NCBI GenBank assembly: GCA_963575745.1
Contig: CAUYUJ010014616.1
Span: forward strand, 462,097-526,096
Direction of reading: 5' to 3'
DNA length: 64,000 nt
Source of the DNA: Prorocentrum cordatum
Taxonomy: Eukaryota; Sar; Dinophyceae; Prorocentrales; Prorocentraceae
In this document: piece by piece, positions 9,717-20,159 of the stretch
How positions within the stretch are numbered: the stretch's first letter is position 1
How the letters are laid out: every line of letters begins with the position of its first letter
Notes under the pieces: generated by a model
What the model was told of the DNA's origin: nothing
Databases searched by the model: none
Seen by the model: only the letters and a program-made list of their open reading frames with translations
Made by a program: the position numbers and the translations under genes

Positions 9717-11069
9717 TCACTCACCGCATCCAGTGTCCACTACGCCGTTTCCCGGCTCGTGGGCTGTCGTGTTCAGTTTCTCCGGATACTCCAAGTCGCC
9801 GTCCTGACCGCTGAGGCTCCAGTACTCCTGGATAAGGGCCTGCACGTCCCCCTCCAGCTCCTCGTAGGCGTCAATGACCGCGTTCATCTCATCCTCGGAG
9901 TTCACCTCGTCGGACTGGTCGCCCTGGTGGTTCCGCAGCTCCATCTGTGCCTCGTCCTCGCAGACCTCGCACTCGAAGCTGTCGTCGTCGTCCTCGATAG
10001 TGTACACCACGTTGACGCCCTTCTCTTTGCCCTTGCCTTTGCCGTCACGTGGCGGTGGTCGTCGCTGTCTCTTCGGCTTCTTGCAGTCCCTGCTGAAGTG
10101 TCCGACCTCGTCGCAGTTGTAGCATCGCACCCGCTTTGCCATGTTCTTGATGTCCGGCTTCTTTGGGCCGAACCCGCGCGCCAGTTGCTCCTTGGATATC
10201 TTGTTGCGCTGATCTCGCCACGTCACCAGAATCTCGATGGCCTCGCTCTCGTCCAGGATATCGTTCTCATCCTCGTCCTCCTGAAGGCCTGTCATCAGCG
10301 TCTCGATGTCCAGGTGACTATCTTCCTCGTCGTCGACCACGTGCGCATTGTATGTCCTCTGCTGCTGGCCGAAGTCGGTCGTGCCGTTGGGATATGTCGT
10401 CCTCAGCGCCGATGCCACATCCCGTTCCTTGTACGATCTTGATGACGCCGCAAGCACCACTGCCAAGCATTGTGGTGGAAGATGTGCTCCCAGCAGCAGC
10501 AAGTAGCCTCGAGCCATGTCTGGCAGCACAACGCCCTCGGCTTCGCCCTTGGCGAACGACGCCTGAGCTCTGCCGCAGTATGCCGCGATCGCCTCGTTCT
10601 TCACCAGCTTCAGCGAGAACACCTCCTGGAGCGCCTCGCCCAGCCTGTCGTGCGCCGCGACGTCCGGGAAGCGCGCATCCAGCGTGTCGAACAGCACCTG
10701 CTCGCCACCCTCCGTCTCCAGGTCGTCCATGTCGAAGATCTCCATCGCGCGCGCCGCCACGTCGTCCAGCAGCGTGAACAGCATCGGCCCCATGGCCGTC
10801 GGTGGTGTCCCCTTGGCCCGCACCCGATAGTCGCGAAATGCGTCGGCTCCATTGCCGGCAAATCTCCTGATGCCGCCGGCCTGCCCAGCGTCCGTGTTCA
10901 TCTGATTGAGCACCGCCGGCACTCGCCCGAGTGCCTCCCTGCGACAGCGCCTGCTATCGCGTGGCCCGCTCCGCTCTACCAATGCAGATGGCTTCGAGAG
11001 TGGGGCCCCCGCCCCACCTTTCCTCACCCGAGGCAGGCCAAAATGCTGCAGCACAGACTCAACACGCAC
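9717..11069 (-). pseudogene. gag: Copia Gag with CCHC zinc knuckle, running into protease
   Basis: This is a 450-codon minus-strand frame. The likely start is ATG at 10902, because sequence upstream in the frame is Arg-rich and unconvincing. About 190 residues of helical capsid-like sequence follow, then an acidic linker, a canonical CCHC knuckle (C-x2-C-x4-H-x4-C, about 10090-10135), a Lys/Gly-rich basic stretch, an acidic region rich in Asp and Glu, and finally the retropepsin active-site motif VVDTGC just before the stop. It would package RNA and supply the N-terminus of the protease. The stop immediately after DTGC is out of place and points to an indel. Confidence 0.85.
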
Positions 11070-11168
11070 AGATCACATCCAGGCCCAGCTGGGCCTCCAT
11101 TACTTCAGAGGTCATCCAGAGGGGGCCCGCTAGGGCCGCACGTGACTACTCAGCCACTACGATCAGCA

Positions 11169-11191
11169 GTATGTATGTATGTATGTATGTA

Positions 11192-11270
<79 letters not shown>

Positions 11271-11441
11271 ATGTATGTATGTATGTATGTATGTATGTAT
11301 GTATGTATGTATGTATGTATGTATGTATGTATGTATGTATGTATATATGCATGCATGCATGCATGTATGTATGTATGTATGTATGTATGTGTATGTAAGT
11401 ACGTACGTACGTACGTACGTACGTACGTATGTATGTGTGTA
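11169..11441. repeat. Tetranucleotide microsatellite (GTAT)n(GTCT)n(GTAC)n
   Basis: About 270 bp of pure tetranucleotide repeats changing from GTAT to GTCT, back to GTAT, then ATGC and TACG. Each block differs by one base, so the tract probably grew from one ancestral repeat by point change and slippage. Long frames across it (Tyr-Ile-His-Thr or Cys-Met-Tyr-Val) are artefacts. Confidence 0.97.
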
Positions 11442-11449
11442 GTGGTTTA

Positions 11450-11790
11450 CAGCCCATCCTGGCACGGTGCTTGGGTTGTGGGTTGGTGTCCTCTTGGATG
11501 TTCGTTTGGATATCGTGGGAAGCCTGTCGGGGGCCTCTTGGAGGCTGTCTTGATTCCTTTGGGGGGCCATTTAGATGGCCTTTTTGGGGTTTCTTCTGGG
11601 CCTGTTTGGAGCATCTTGGGGCTTCTTGGAGGCCTCTTGGGGTTTCCTGGGGGCCTCTTCGGGCGGAAAGCTCAAATTGTCGGTTCGCTTTCCCCTTCTC
11701 GGGCCCGTGTTGGGCCGTCCTGGAGCTCTCTTGGGCCGTCTTGGGCGCCTCTTGCGCAAGTGCGCGCGCGCACGTCGTCTCGCGCGCAGG
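11450..11790. repeat. CTCTTGGGG-type array, copy 1
   Basis: Irregular repeats of about 9-12 bp with core CTCTTGG(G)GGCC(T) contain an internal AT-richer block near 11660-11700 (GGCGGAAAG...TCGGTTCG...TTCCCC). The same architecture recurs at 14190-14740, 16205-16735 and, inverted, at 22425-23860. Confidence 0.85.
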
Positions 11791-13700
11791 CCGGAATCCC
11801 TCATCAATAGGGTTCGTAGGGATGTCAGCATAGACTGCCACGGAAACTTATAAACCAACACATATGGTTTGCAACCTCCATAGTCAGAATATTTGCGCGC
11901 GGTCTTGCGAATTTTTACGAACATCAGAAGTTGTTCAACGTGTTCATCACACTCGACCAAACAGGCCTCTCGCGTCGCATGCCGAAATCATTCGAACGTC
12001 CTTGCGAAAGTGCTGGGCGGGCACGATCTTTGTCCAAAGTCCACGCGCGCATGTCGAAATCTTTCCAGAATCTTCATCACCGTCGCGAGGACATCGTCAT
12101 CGCCATCGGCGTGACTTTCTCCGGCGCCGTCATTGGCCATGCTGTCTTCATCGTCATCACTGTCGCCATCATAGCGTCGACCGCAGTCGACGTCGCCATG
12201 ATACCGAGCCCGCCCAAGTCACAGACTCGCACTGAAGTGCCCACTGGGAAGTGCCCAGGGGTCAGCGCCCTCGCGGTCGCGTCGGTCGCGCCAAACCAGG
12301 TGGCCGTTGCGCGCGCGAGCATGCAAGGGCCAGCGCGGCCGCAGAGCTGCAATAACCAACGCCAAGCATTCATCGCAATCGCCGCCGCATGGGTTTTGCA
12401 AACCAAGCTGCGGGTGGGTAGGTGTGATGGTTGCGCGAGCACTGGATTTGTCAACCCCAGTTTTATTATGTTACTGTCGCATTATATGTTGCACCACATA
12501 GGTTGCACAACATATCTTGCACCACGTAGATTGCATTACATCGGATTCCTTTTAGGTTGTACAACTTACATTGCTGAAGGTACAGCGCTTGGGCCCCACG
12601 CTGGCTAACCTGTAGTATTGGATCCACGAGGAGCTGGATCCACGGACCCGTGGCAGTGCAAGCCAATGCTGTGATTATGCGGGCGAGTGGTTGCGGTTGC
12701 TGGGAAAGCGCGGGATGTGTTTGAAGCGTCGTCCGTCGTTTTCGTAGTCGTGTCGCGTCGTCCACTGGGCTCCCATTCGATGGTAAAGTGTTTGAACAGG
12801 CGCGTGTGTTCAGAAAGCGGGGGGGGGAGGCGCTGCCGCCTATTATTGGGGAGTTTGTTTGCCGGTTGCTTCGCGACATAAGAGGACCCCCCCGCGATTT
12901 CACAGTACATGTCCTGTACGCTGTTTGCCTTGGACGACCCCCCTCTCCCCCCCGCTTTGCACACAACACCTAAACAGTTCACCTTCGCCAGGGTAAACAG
13001 CCTCAAACACGCGATGCGTACCCAGGACGCGTCGAACACAGCGGACGCACAATCGTTCTCCGGAGGCAGGGGTGCAAAAAAAAACATGCGCGTGCCTGGG
13101 GCGCAACACCATGCATTTGTACTTCGGCGGTTGGTTGAGTTTTTGTGTGGCGCTGGGAAAAATAATCTCCCATCTTGTAGCGCGAGCGCGTTGAAGACCC
13201 GCCCCCGTGAGCCCACCTCATTTCGAAAACCCTGACGCCGCGAGGCCGCGAGGCCACCGACCGTGCCTCCTGAACGCGTTTTCCCCGCCTCCTCCTCCAG
13301 CGGTTGTTGGGTTCGATTCGGATTCTGGGAACGACGGAGAACTACAAGGCGGCGGTTTCGCTCGAGGGGCGGGGAGGCGTCCTCGCGAAGTCGGGCCTGA
13401 AACCCCCAGGGGGCTTCAGAAACAGCCCGGGTTGCGCCAATGTCCCAGGATTTCCCAAACAGGCCACATGATGCGCCCAAGAGGCCTCAGGATGTCCCGA
13501 AAGGGGTTACAGGATGCTCCCCGAAGGCCTTCCGCAAATGTTTCGGTTCAAGCCACGTCCTCATGCCTCAAGGCTAATGGGCCTGTGCTGGGACCGCCTT
13601 ACCTGTGCGAGTCCTGAAACTATATGTTGGCCCCGATGGCTTCATCTGGCCATGTGCAAGGAGGTGCGGCGTGCTGTGGCAAATCGTGGCGTTGTTGCAG
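11791..13700. other. No convincing gene
   Basis: Several open frames up to 290 codons exist on both strands, but they are mutually overlapping and Arg/Ala/Cys-biased and show no conserved motif. The only clear structure is the 14-bp tandem repeat at 12489-12544. Upstream exons of the kinase gene could lie here but are not identified. Confidence 0.5.
12489..12544. repeat. 14-bp tandem repeat (four units)
   Basis: Four consecutive 14-bp units begin TTGCA(C/T): TTGCACCACATAGG, TTGCACAACATATC, TTGCACCACGTAGA and TTGCATTACATCGG. Degenerate half-units occur on both sides. Confidence 0.8.
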
Positions 13701-16700
13701 ACGGGCGAGGTTCGAAAATGGCATCGACCGCTACACGCTGAGATTCGTAGACCCAATGCAGGAGGGAGGGTTCGCGCGCAACCACAAGGCGCTGCTAAGC
13801 CACTATGTGGGACTGGCGATGGGCGTCATTGCAGCCGTAACCCTTCTGACGAGCTTGACTGGCCACAGGTTCTGGGACGACTCCCAGTACGCCACGACAG
13901 AGGCCCAGGAGCTCAGCAGGTGGCAGCTGATCATCCAGACGGTCACGACCTCATTTACATCCAGCTGCGAACGGCAAACCCCGCCACCGTGCCAGCGCAG
14001 CAGCGCAGCAGGAAGGAGGTTCACTTTAAGACCCGATCCAGTTCAGACAGGACGCTGAACTGGAACGGGTCTTGAACATGGTCTCTTTACCCACAGCCTC
14101 GCTATCCTCTTCCTTCCTCATCGCTCCTCATCGTAACTATTAACTATTTTCCACCCTCCCTCTTGAGGGCATCTCTGACGCTTCTCTTGTCTAGGGCTTA
14201 TTGAGGGCCTCTTGGGGGCCTCTTAGGGGGCCTCTGGGAGGGTCGGTCGAGCGCCTCTTGGAGGCCTCTTGGGGGCCTCTTGGGGGCCTCTTGGGGGACT
14301 CTGGGAGGCTATCTTGGAGGGAAAGGCTCCCAGGGGCAGTTCGAGTTTGGCCTCCTAGAGGCCTCTTGATGGCATCGTTGGGCGCCTTGTGGCCTTCTTG
14401 GGATCCTTGTCGGCAGGCTCGTGGCGATGTTTTGGGGGCCACCTGGGCCGTCTTGCGCTTTCAGAAGCCCACAAACGCGAGCATTCCAGAATCCAGCAAA
14501 CACTTGCTGCCCATGGTATTTGCCTCTCGGGGGCTTTTGTGCATCCTCTTGGAGCCTTCTTGGGGCGTATCGGGGGCCTCTTGGGCCGGTCTTGAGGCCG
14601 TCGTAGGACCCTCTGGTGCCGTCCTGGGGCTCGTCGGGCAGTCTTTGGACTGACCTGGGCCGTCTTGCAGTCTTCTCCGGGCGGTCTCGCGTTGTCTTGG
14701 AGCTGCCTCCAGGCCAGGGAGGGCGTCAGGGAGTCAAACGAGCGGGGCGTTGAAGAAGCCTACAAGACAGCAGGCGAGCATTCTCGCACACCACACCGTG
14801 CCCAGTGCACGGTGTCAGATTTCTGGCCTTCGGTTCTGCGATATTGATGGCCAAGTACAGCATTGTGGGCACCTTGGGGTTGGAGGTAGCTGTTGTGGCT
14901 GCGGTTATCCCCCTCATGATCGTGATGGTGATTAACTCGAAACACTACGTCGCGCGAGTGTTCGGCTACGCCGACCCAGAGGCCATATGGGGCCTCAATC
15001 TGGGCGGTACCGACGGCAGTGTCGTGCTGTACATCGACTGCGTTGTCACCGCTCTGCACCTGCTGATGCCGATCCGCTGGGTGGTCCTCGTTCCCATGGA
15101 GGTGGCAGTGCTCGGCCTAAACCGTGTTTTGGTGATTTCGCTGACCGTTTTCGTTTTGTGTTCGTTTTGCAGCAACGGCGGAACGAAGACAAAGCGAGGG
15201 AACCCGACAACACAAGTAAATCGACAAGCACTGTTTAGGCCGAGCCCTGGAAGGTGGTCGCTTGTCTAGCCTACATCGTGCCCGCGCTGCTGCTCGGGAG
15301 CCCGACCATGAACGCCGTGCCCTTAGACGATTTTAGATGCGCTGGGGGCGGTATTTTCTAGGCCGGAGGATCGCGCCGCATCGCCGATGCATCGGCGATG
15401 TGGCTGGATGTGGAGCCCGATGTTCGCCGCGGCGGCGTCGCCGATGTTCTCCACGCCAGCGTAGCCGATGAATCGGCTACGTCGCTACTGCATCGGCGAT
15501 GCATCAGCGATGTGGTGCACCCCATCTAGTCGACCCCATCCAGGAGGTTTTTTATGTTTGTGTTCCGGCATGTTTGTTCCCATTTCGGGGTCAACGCTTG
15601 TTCCTTGTTTGGGGATTCTCAGTTGCGCAAATCTTCGGTTTGGTTCCGTGTTGTGTTGCCCGCTTTTGTTTGTCCTGGGTTGCCTTTCTTTTTTGTTGTC
15701 CAGCGCTTTCTAACCTCAATGAAGGTCGTGCCCCACAACGTCATCGGGCTCCTGGCGCTCACTGTGATGGCGGCCTTCGGGAAGCGGGCCTTCGAGAGGC
15801 AGGAGCGCGGGCTGTTCGCTGGCCTCCTGGTGGAGAAGCAGAAGCGCTTCCAGGCCGAGTTCGAGCTGTCCGAGAGGCCGCGCCAGGCTCTTGCGGCCAA
15901 CTGCGAGCCCTACAGCCAAGATGCTGACATTGGGCCACGTTCGGCGCCCCCCGAAAAGCTGGGCCAGGGTTTCGTAACACACGTGCCGGAACTCGGGCCC
16001 AGCTTCTTGAGCACAGTCGCCTTTCCAGCGTCAACACCAGAAGTCGGCCCAGGCTTGTCTGAAGAAACTTCGGGAAGCTGGCCCTGATGTTTTAAAAGAT
16101 AGTTTTCTTGATCATTTTTTCGGCTTTAGATTTCTATCCAGTTGCCTATGGCAAGTCCCGCCACCGTGCCTAATTTGAGGGAATTGAACCTGTTGAGTGT
16201 TCGTTGAGATCTCGTGGGAGGCCTCTCGGGAGCCTCTTAGAGGTATTTCGGAAGCCTCTTTGGGACCGTTCTGGGGCCTTGGAAGCCTCTACTGGGGGCC
16301 TCCTTGGGGCCTCTTGGGGCCTCTTTGAGGCCTCTTGGGGCCTCTGAGGCCTCTTGGGGGCCTTTGGGGCCTCTTGGGCGCCTCTTGGGGCCTCCTGGGG
16401 GCCTCTTGGGGCAGAAGGCTTGGATTTTCGGTTCGTGTTCCCTAGCTTCGGCCCCTTTGGGGGCCATCTTAGGGGGCCTCTTTGGACCTTTTGGGCGCCT
16501 CTTGCGCCGTCTTGGGGTTCTCTTGGAGGCCCCTTGGGCCGTTTTGAGGTGGGGACCTCTTGACCTCTTGGGCTATCTTGGAGCGTCGGGTTGGCCATCT
16601 GGAGGCCAGCGTCTTCGAGCGATCGTTCGGCGACTCGGGGCCCTCTTGGACCGTCTTGGGGGCCTCCTTGGCCGTCATGGAAGCCTTGCAGAGCCCCGGG

Positions 16701-19700
16701 GAGGCGCCAGGGTTACCCAGGAGACCCTGGCAGTAGAGACGACTCAGTCGGGTGGGTGCGACCGTGCGACCGGGAGGATGGGGCGACCGCTTAGAAGACT
16801 ACAGGAGGGTGCGAGGAGGAGGAGGAAGAGGAGGAGGAGGAGGAGGAGGGAGGAGGAGGAGGAGGAGAAGGAGGAGGAGGGAGGAGGGAGGAGGGAGGAG
16901 GGAGGAGGGAGGAGGGAGGAGGGAGGAGGGAGGAGGGAGGAGGGATGAGGAGGAGGAGGAGGAGGAGGAGGAGGAGCGACTTCAGAGGCCAGGCAGCCCT
17001 TGGCAGCCTTCCACGCTTCAAGGCGTGCCGCAGGCACGGCGGCGGCTCGGGGAGCCTGCGGGTGGCCTGGGCCCGCCGTTGGCCAGGGAAGCTTTTTCCC
17101 AACCCTCCTTGGTTGGGTATCCGTTTTGAATCAGAGCACCGCGGTCGCGCCTTCCTCCTCCCGCCTCCTTCCGCCTGCCTCCTGCCCTCTCTTCGCCGTC
17201 GCTGGGGGGCTGCGATCTGCGAAACCCTGGGGGGCTGCGATCTGCGAAACTGTCGCCACTTTCGAGGGCTGTTGGTGGGTCCAGCGGGGTGAGGCACCGC
17301 GCAGACCTGAGGTAGACCTCGCCGTCCCTGGGGGGCTGCACTCCTCGTGGTAGCACGAGAGGGCCCGTGCCAATAGAGACACCCTGCTTGCCTCCAGGGT
17401 GCCCTGGGTTTCCTGGGTTTCGATGGTTCTGCTCTGGAGGACGCGACGCTCCCATCCCCCAAAAAGGAATGGACTTCCTGGGGTCTCAGGGCTGGGTTTC
17501 TTGCGGAGGGTTTCTTGTGGACTGGCCTCCACTGTAGCACGATGACTACTGTGCCTCTGCGGGTCCACTTGACGCTAGAGTAGACCGGACACCCCCACTG
17601 GGGTCTACTCGGCTGCGGGGACCCGTCAGATTCTGACCACAGCCAGTTTTTCTGAAACCTGGCCTGCAGGGGTATAGGGTTCACACGTGAGGCGTTCCAG
17701 AAGGGGTTCGCCTCCGGGGGTCGAGGGAGTTGGCATCTCTTCCTCGGCGGACGATTGGCGGAAGGCGGCGACAGTAAAACGTTTCTACCTCCGCCAGTGC
17801 AAGGCTGGTGGAAGTTGGCGGAGGAAGTATCAAGAAACACCTGAGAGATGGTCACCTTTTTGGGTTCAGGGTGTTTGTAACCCGCCATGCGCCTTCAGGT
17901 TACAAGCGACGAGGCCGCGAAGGCGGAGGGCGACCGATCCGTCGTGCCGTCGTCGCTCCCCATGACGACCACCAGCGCAGGGGCCTTCGATGCCACCCTG
18001 GAGCACGCGTCGCTGGACCAGATCCGCGCCATCGGGCAGCGGGAGCAGTGGCTCCTCGCCTCTGGCGAGGTGGAGGAAAAACCGAATTTCCATGATCAAA
18101 TAGTTGTTTCTTAAAGCACGAAACAAAGACATAACAACTGTCTCCGGCGAGGTGGAGCTGTTCACCGACGTGATCCTCGGCGAGGGCGGCTTTGGCATCG
18201 TGGTGTCGGGCCTGTATCACAACGCCCTGGTGGCGGTGAAGGCTGCGAAAGGCCACGACTGGCGAACGTATCCATGTCCGCGCTCTTGCGGTCTGGATTC
18301 CGGGGCGCGATCTCGTGGATACGCGGTCGCATGGATACGTTCCGCGCGGAGCATCCGCGAAAAGACGCCCCTCGTTCACAGGGTCGCGGCCCAGGGGCCC
18401 GGCCAGCGAGGCCATGGGTACGGATGCACGTGGTACGCCCACGCACAGGGGGCGTCACTCAGGGTGGCCTGGCCGAGCTCTGCAACGAGCTGAGGATCCT
18501 CCGGCGCATCCGCCACCCCAACGTCGCGTTCTTCTACGGGGCGTGCATGGACGTTGTGACGGGCAAGCTGTGCCTCGTGCTCGAGCTCGTGGACGGCCTG
18601 CCCCTCGGCGGGTTCATACGGGGCCTGTCCCGGGGCCCTGGCCAGCCTGCGGAGGCCAGCGCTGGGGAGGCAGAGGCCGGGGTGCAGGCCAGCGGCGCTG
18701 CCACGCGGGCCCACCTCGTGTTCGACATCCTGAACGTGCTGCGCTACCTGCACTCGAGGCTCGAAGAACCACACCTTTTTTCCGTCGGCGGCGAGGCAGA
18801 GGATGTCAGCTCCAGCGTGTGGCTATTCGGGGCAACCGAAAAGAGGTAGGAAAAAGACGAGGGCGGCCGCGCGGGGGGAGGGGGAGGGGAAAGCGCTCAG
18901 GCTCGAATAATCAAACACGGCATGTGCAGAAAAGAATCTGCGTTCCGCGTGGATTTCTTACGGGCCCCCCCTGGCGGCGCCGCTCCGACGCCGCCCCTGG
19001 GAATCCGCGCGGACTTCCGCAAGCTTTGTGTGTTAGGCACTTTTTCGTTCATTTATGGAGGCAGCCCGTCGTTGTGCACGGCGACCTGAAAGACTCCAAC
19101 GTCTGCGTGGAGGAGCGGTGCAACAGGAGCGGGCGGAACTCGTACCACGCCAAGTTGCTCGACTTTGGCCTCTCGCGGATCGTCACGAAGAATGCCAAGC
19201 CTCTGAGCGGCACATTGCGATGGATGGCGCCAGAGCTGATCGCTGCTACAGCCGTCTCTCCCGATGCTGCCGCCGACTGCTACTCGTTTGGGTTACTTGT
19301 GTACTTTATTGTCGCAGGACGCCTACCCTTTCAGGGCACGAACAAAATGCAGATACTGAGTCAGCTCCGCCGTGGCCAAGGGCCCAGCCTAGCGTGGCCC
19401 ACGCCCGCCGGCGAGCTGACGAAGGCCTGCGGGCCAGTGGTGGAGCAGTGCACCCAGCCGAAGGCGGCTTCACGCCCAGCGGTGCAGCAGATCAGCGACG
19501 AATTGTCCGCCGTGCTGGGCCACGTCGTAGGTGGGGACATGGAGACGTCGGTGCTGGAGACCCTGCGCAGCAGAAGCTCCGCCAGAGGGGACACGAAGAC
19601 GCTGCCGCTCGGCGCAGGAGGTCCCGCTGGCGGGGGGCCCGTGGCCAGTCCGGAGCTCCAGAAGTTCGAAGGCTTGGTGAAGCTAAGTCAGGTCAGCAGC

Positions 19701-20159
19701 TCCAGCGTCAGCGCACTCGTTCCAGGCATTTGCACCCAGAGCGTGTCCGTGATGCCCCAAAAGACGGCGGTGCTGTCGGCAAAGGGCGCGGACGGCGCCG
19801 CAGCGGCGCGCCCAGACAGCCCTGGGAGTTCGCACGGGCAGCTGGCCCATCCAGAGTTCGAGCCGACGCCGCTGACCACGCAGATTCTCACGCTGACGCT
19901 TCTGCTCTACCAGTGGAACGTCTCGAGTCCAGATAGCCCGTGCTGCTGGCTGCACAGCGCCTTGCATTCTTTGGACAGGATGCGGGCGGAGCTCCGCTGC
20001 AGGCCGTGCAGCGCGAAAGGCCCCATGCTCCGTGGGCAGTGCCGCAGTTGCGGGCTGCTGCTGCTTGAGGGCCAGGCAGTCTGCGAGTTCTGCGAGTGCC
20101 CGGGTTCCTGTGTCGCCGTGGACGCTGCCGCGCGCTCAGAAGATGCGTTTGCTGTCTGA
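13701..20159 (+). CDS. Multi-pass membrane TKL-like protein kinase, seven exons
   Basis: Proposed exons: 13701-13919 (start uncertain), 14819-15101, 15725-15886, 17899-18069, 18152-18251, 18449-18758 and 19061-20159 (TGA). All junctions keep frame. Introns 1, 2 and 4 are GT-AG; introns 3, 5 and 6 are GC-AG. The first three exons give about five to six hydrophobic segments and a basic helix. The kinase follows: GEGGFG loop and VAVK lysine in exon 5, alpha-C Glu in NELRIL, HGDLKDSN catalytic loop (HGD instead of HRD), DFG and APE in exons 6-7, so all catalytic residues are present. The tail is Ser/Pro-rich and ends in CRPC, CRSC and CEFC pairs, a possible zinc site. No frameshift or stop occurs. 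It would phosphorylate Ser/Thr (or Tyr) at a membrane; the substrate is unknown. Joining the membrane exons to the kinase is inference from phase and orientation. If wrong, the kinase alone is 17887-20159 (563 residues). Confidence 0.75.
14190..14740. repeat. CTCTTGGGG-type array, copy 2 (intronic)
   Basis: Same repeat family as 11450-11790, lying inside the first proposed intron of the kinase gene. The core block is GGAGGGAAAGGCTCCCAGGG at about 14315, and the array ends in a GGCCAGGGAGGGCGTCAGGG tail similar to the tail of copy 3. Confidence 0.85.
15370..15510. repeat. Cluster of palindromes in an intron
   Basis: The motif GCATCGGCGATG and variants occur at least four times in both orientations. 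A perfect hairpin with 10-bp stem CGTAGCCGAT and 2-base loop lies at 15460-15481. The cluster is in the proposed 623-nt intron 2 of the kinase gene, and its role is unknown. Confidence 0.75.
16205..16735. repeat. CTCTTGGGG-type array, copy 3 (intronic)
   Basis: Same family as 14190-14740, in the proposed intron 3 of the kinase gene. The core block is at 16402-16455 (GCAGAAGG...TTTTCGGTTCG...TTCCC). Confidence 0.85.
16803..16977. repeat. (GGA)n/(GGAGGGA)n purine tract
   Basis: About 175 bp of almost uninterrupted purines on the plus strand, inside intron 3. Mirror-repeat character could allow triplex DNA. Confidence 0.95.
17088..17345. repeat. Dispersed repeat, copy A (CCCAACC hairpin + GGGGGGCTGCGATCTG)
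   Basis: It begins with a 7-bp hairpin CCCAACC...GGTTGGG, then GGTATCCGTTTTGAAT, a pyrimidine-rich middle, and two or three copies of GGGGGGCTGCGATCTGCGAAAC. The same order is found at 26190-26720, where the last part has expanded to a 101-bp tandem repeat. It lies in intron 3 of the kinase gene. Confidence 0.8.
18070..18151 (+). other. 82-nt GT-AG intron flanked by a 12-bp direct repeat
   Basis: GGCGAGGTGGAG occurs at both ends (18064-18075 and 18146-18157). Splicing at AG|GT removes exactly one repeat copy plus the spacer and joins SGE to VELF in frame. The spacer is AT-rich (ACCGAATTTCCATGATCAAA...), unlike the GC-rich exons. Confidence 0.8.
18252..18448 (+). other. 197-nt GC-AG intron with inverted repeat
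   Basis: Donor AAAG|GC and acceptor ACAG|GG restore the frame from VAVKAAK to GGVTQGGLAEL, giving the normal spacing between kinase Lys and alpha-C Glu. A perfect 13-bp inverted repeat GAACGTATCCATG (18264-18276 and 18330-18342) lies within it. Confidence 0.75.
18759..19060 (+). other. 302-nt GC-AG intron
   Basis: Donor TCGAG|GC and acceptor TGGAG|G join YLHSR to QPVVVHGDLK in frame. Both junctions share GAGGC. Confidence 0.8.

Larger units (their letters stand above)
6700..11069 (-). mobile_element. Ty1/copia-type retrotransposon fragment (gag-PR-MTase-like-INT)
   Basis: Read on the minus strand the order is gag with CCHC knuckle, aspartic protease, methyltransferase-like domain and integrase, which is copia order (integrase before reverse transcriptase). 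The copy is cut off after the integrase C-terminus at about 6700, so reverse transcriptase and RNase H are absent, and no LTR is seen on either side. Several frameshifts and an in-frame TAG break the reading frame. The integrase is additionally split by a younger 804-bp element at 7018-7821. The 5' end lies near 11069-11150, next to a tetranucleotide repeat. This copy is dead, but its domain content is unusual. Confidence 0.85.

Noticed and set aside
9642-10442. 266-codon plus-strand ORF rich in Leu and Val
   Set aside because: It is the antisense shadow of the copia gag, whose CCHC knuckle and DTGC motif are on the minus strand.
16791-17888. 365-codon minus-strand ORF
   Set aside because: It covers a purine tract and a dispersed repeat inside an intron of the plus-strand kinase gene.
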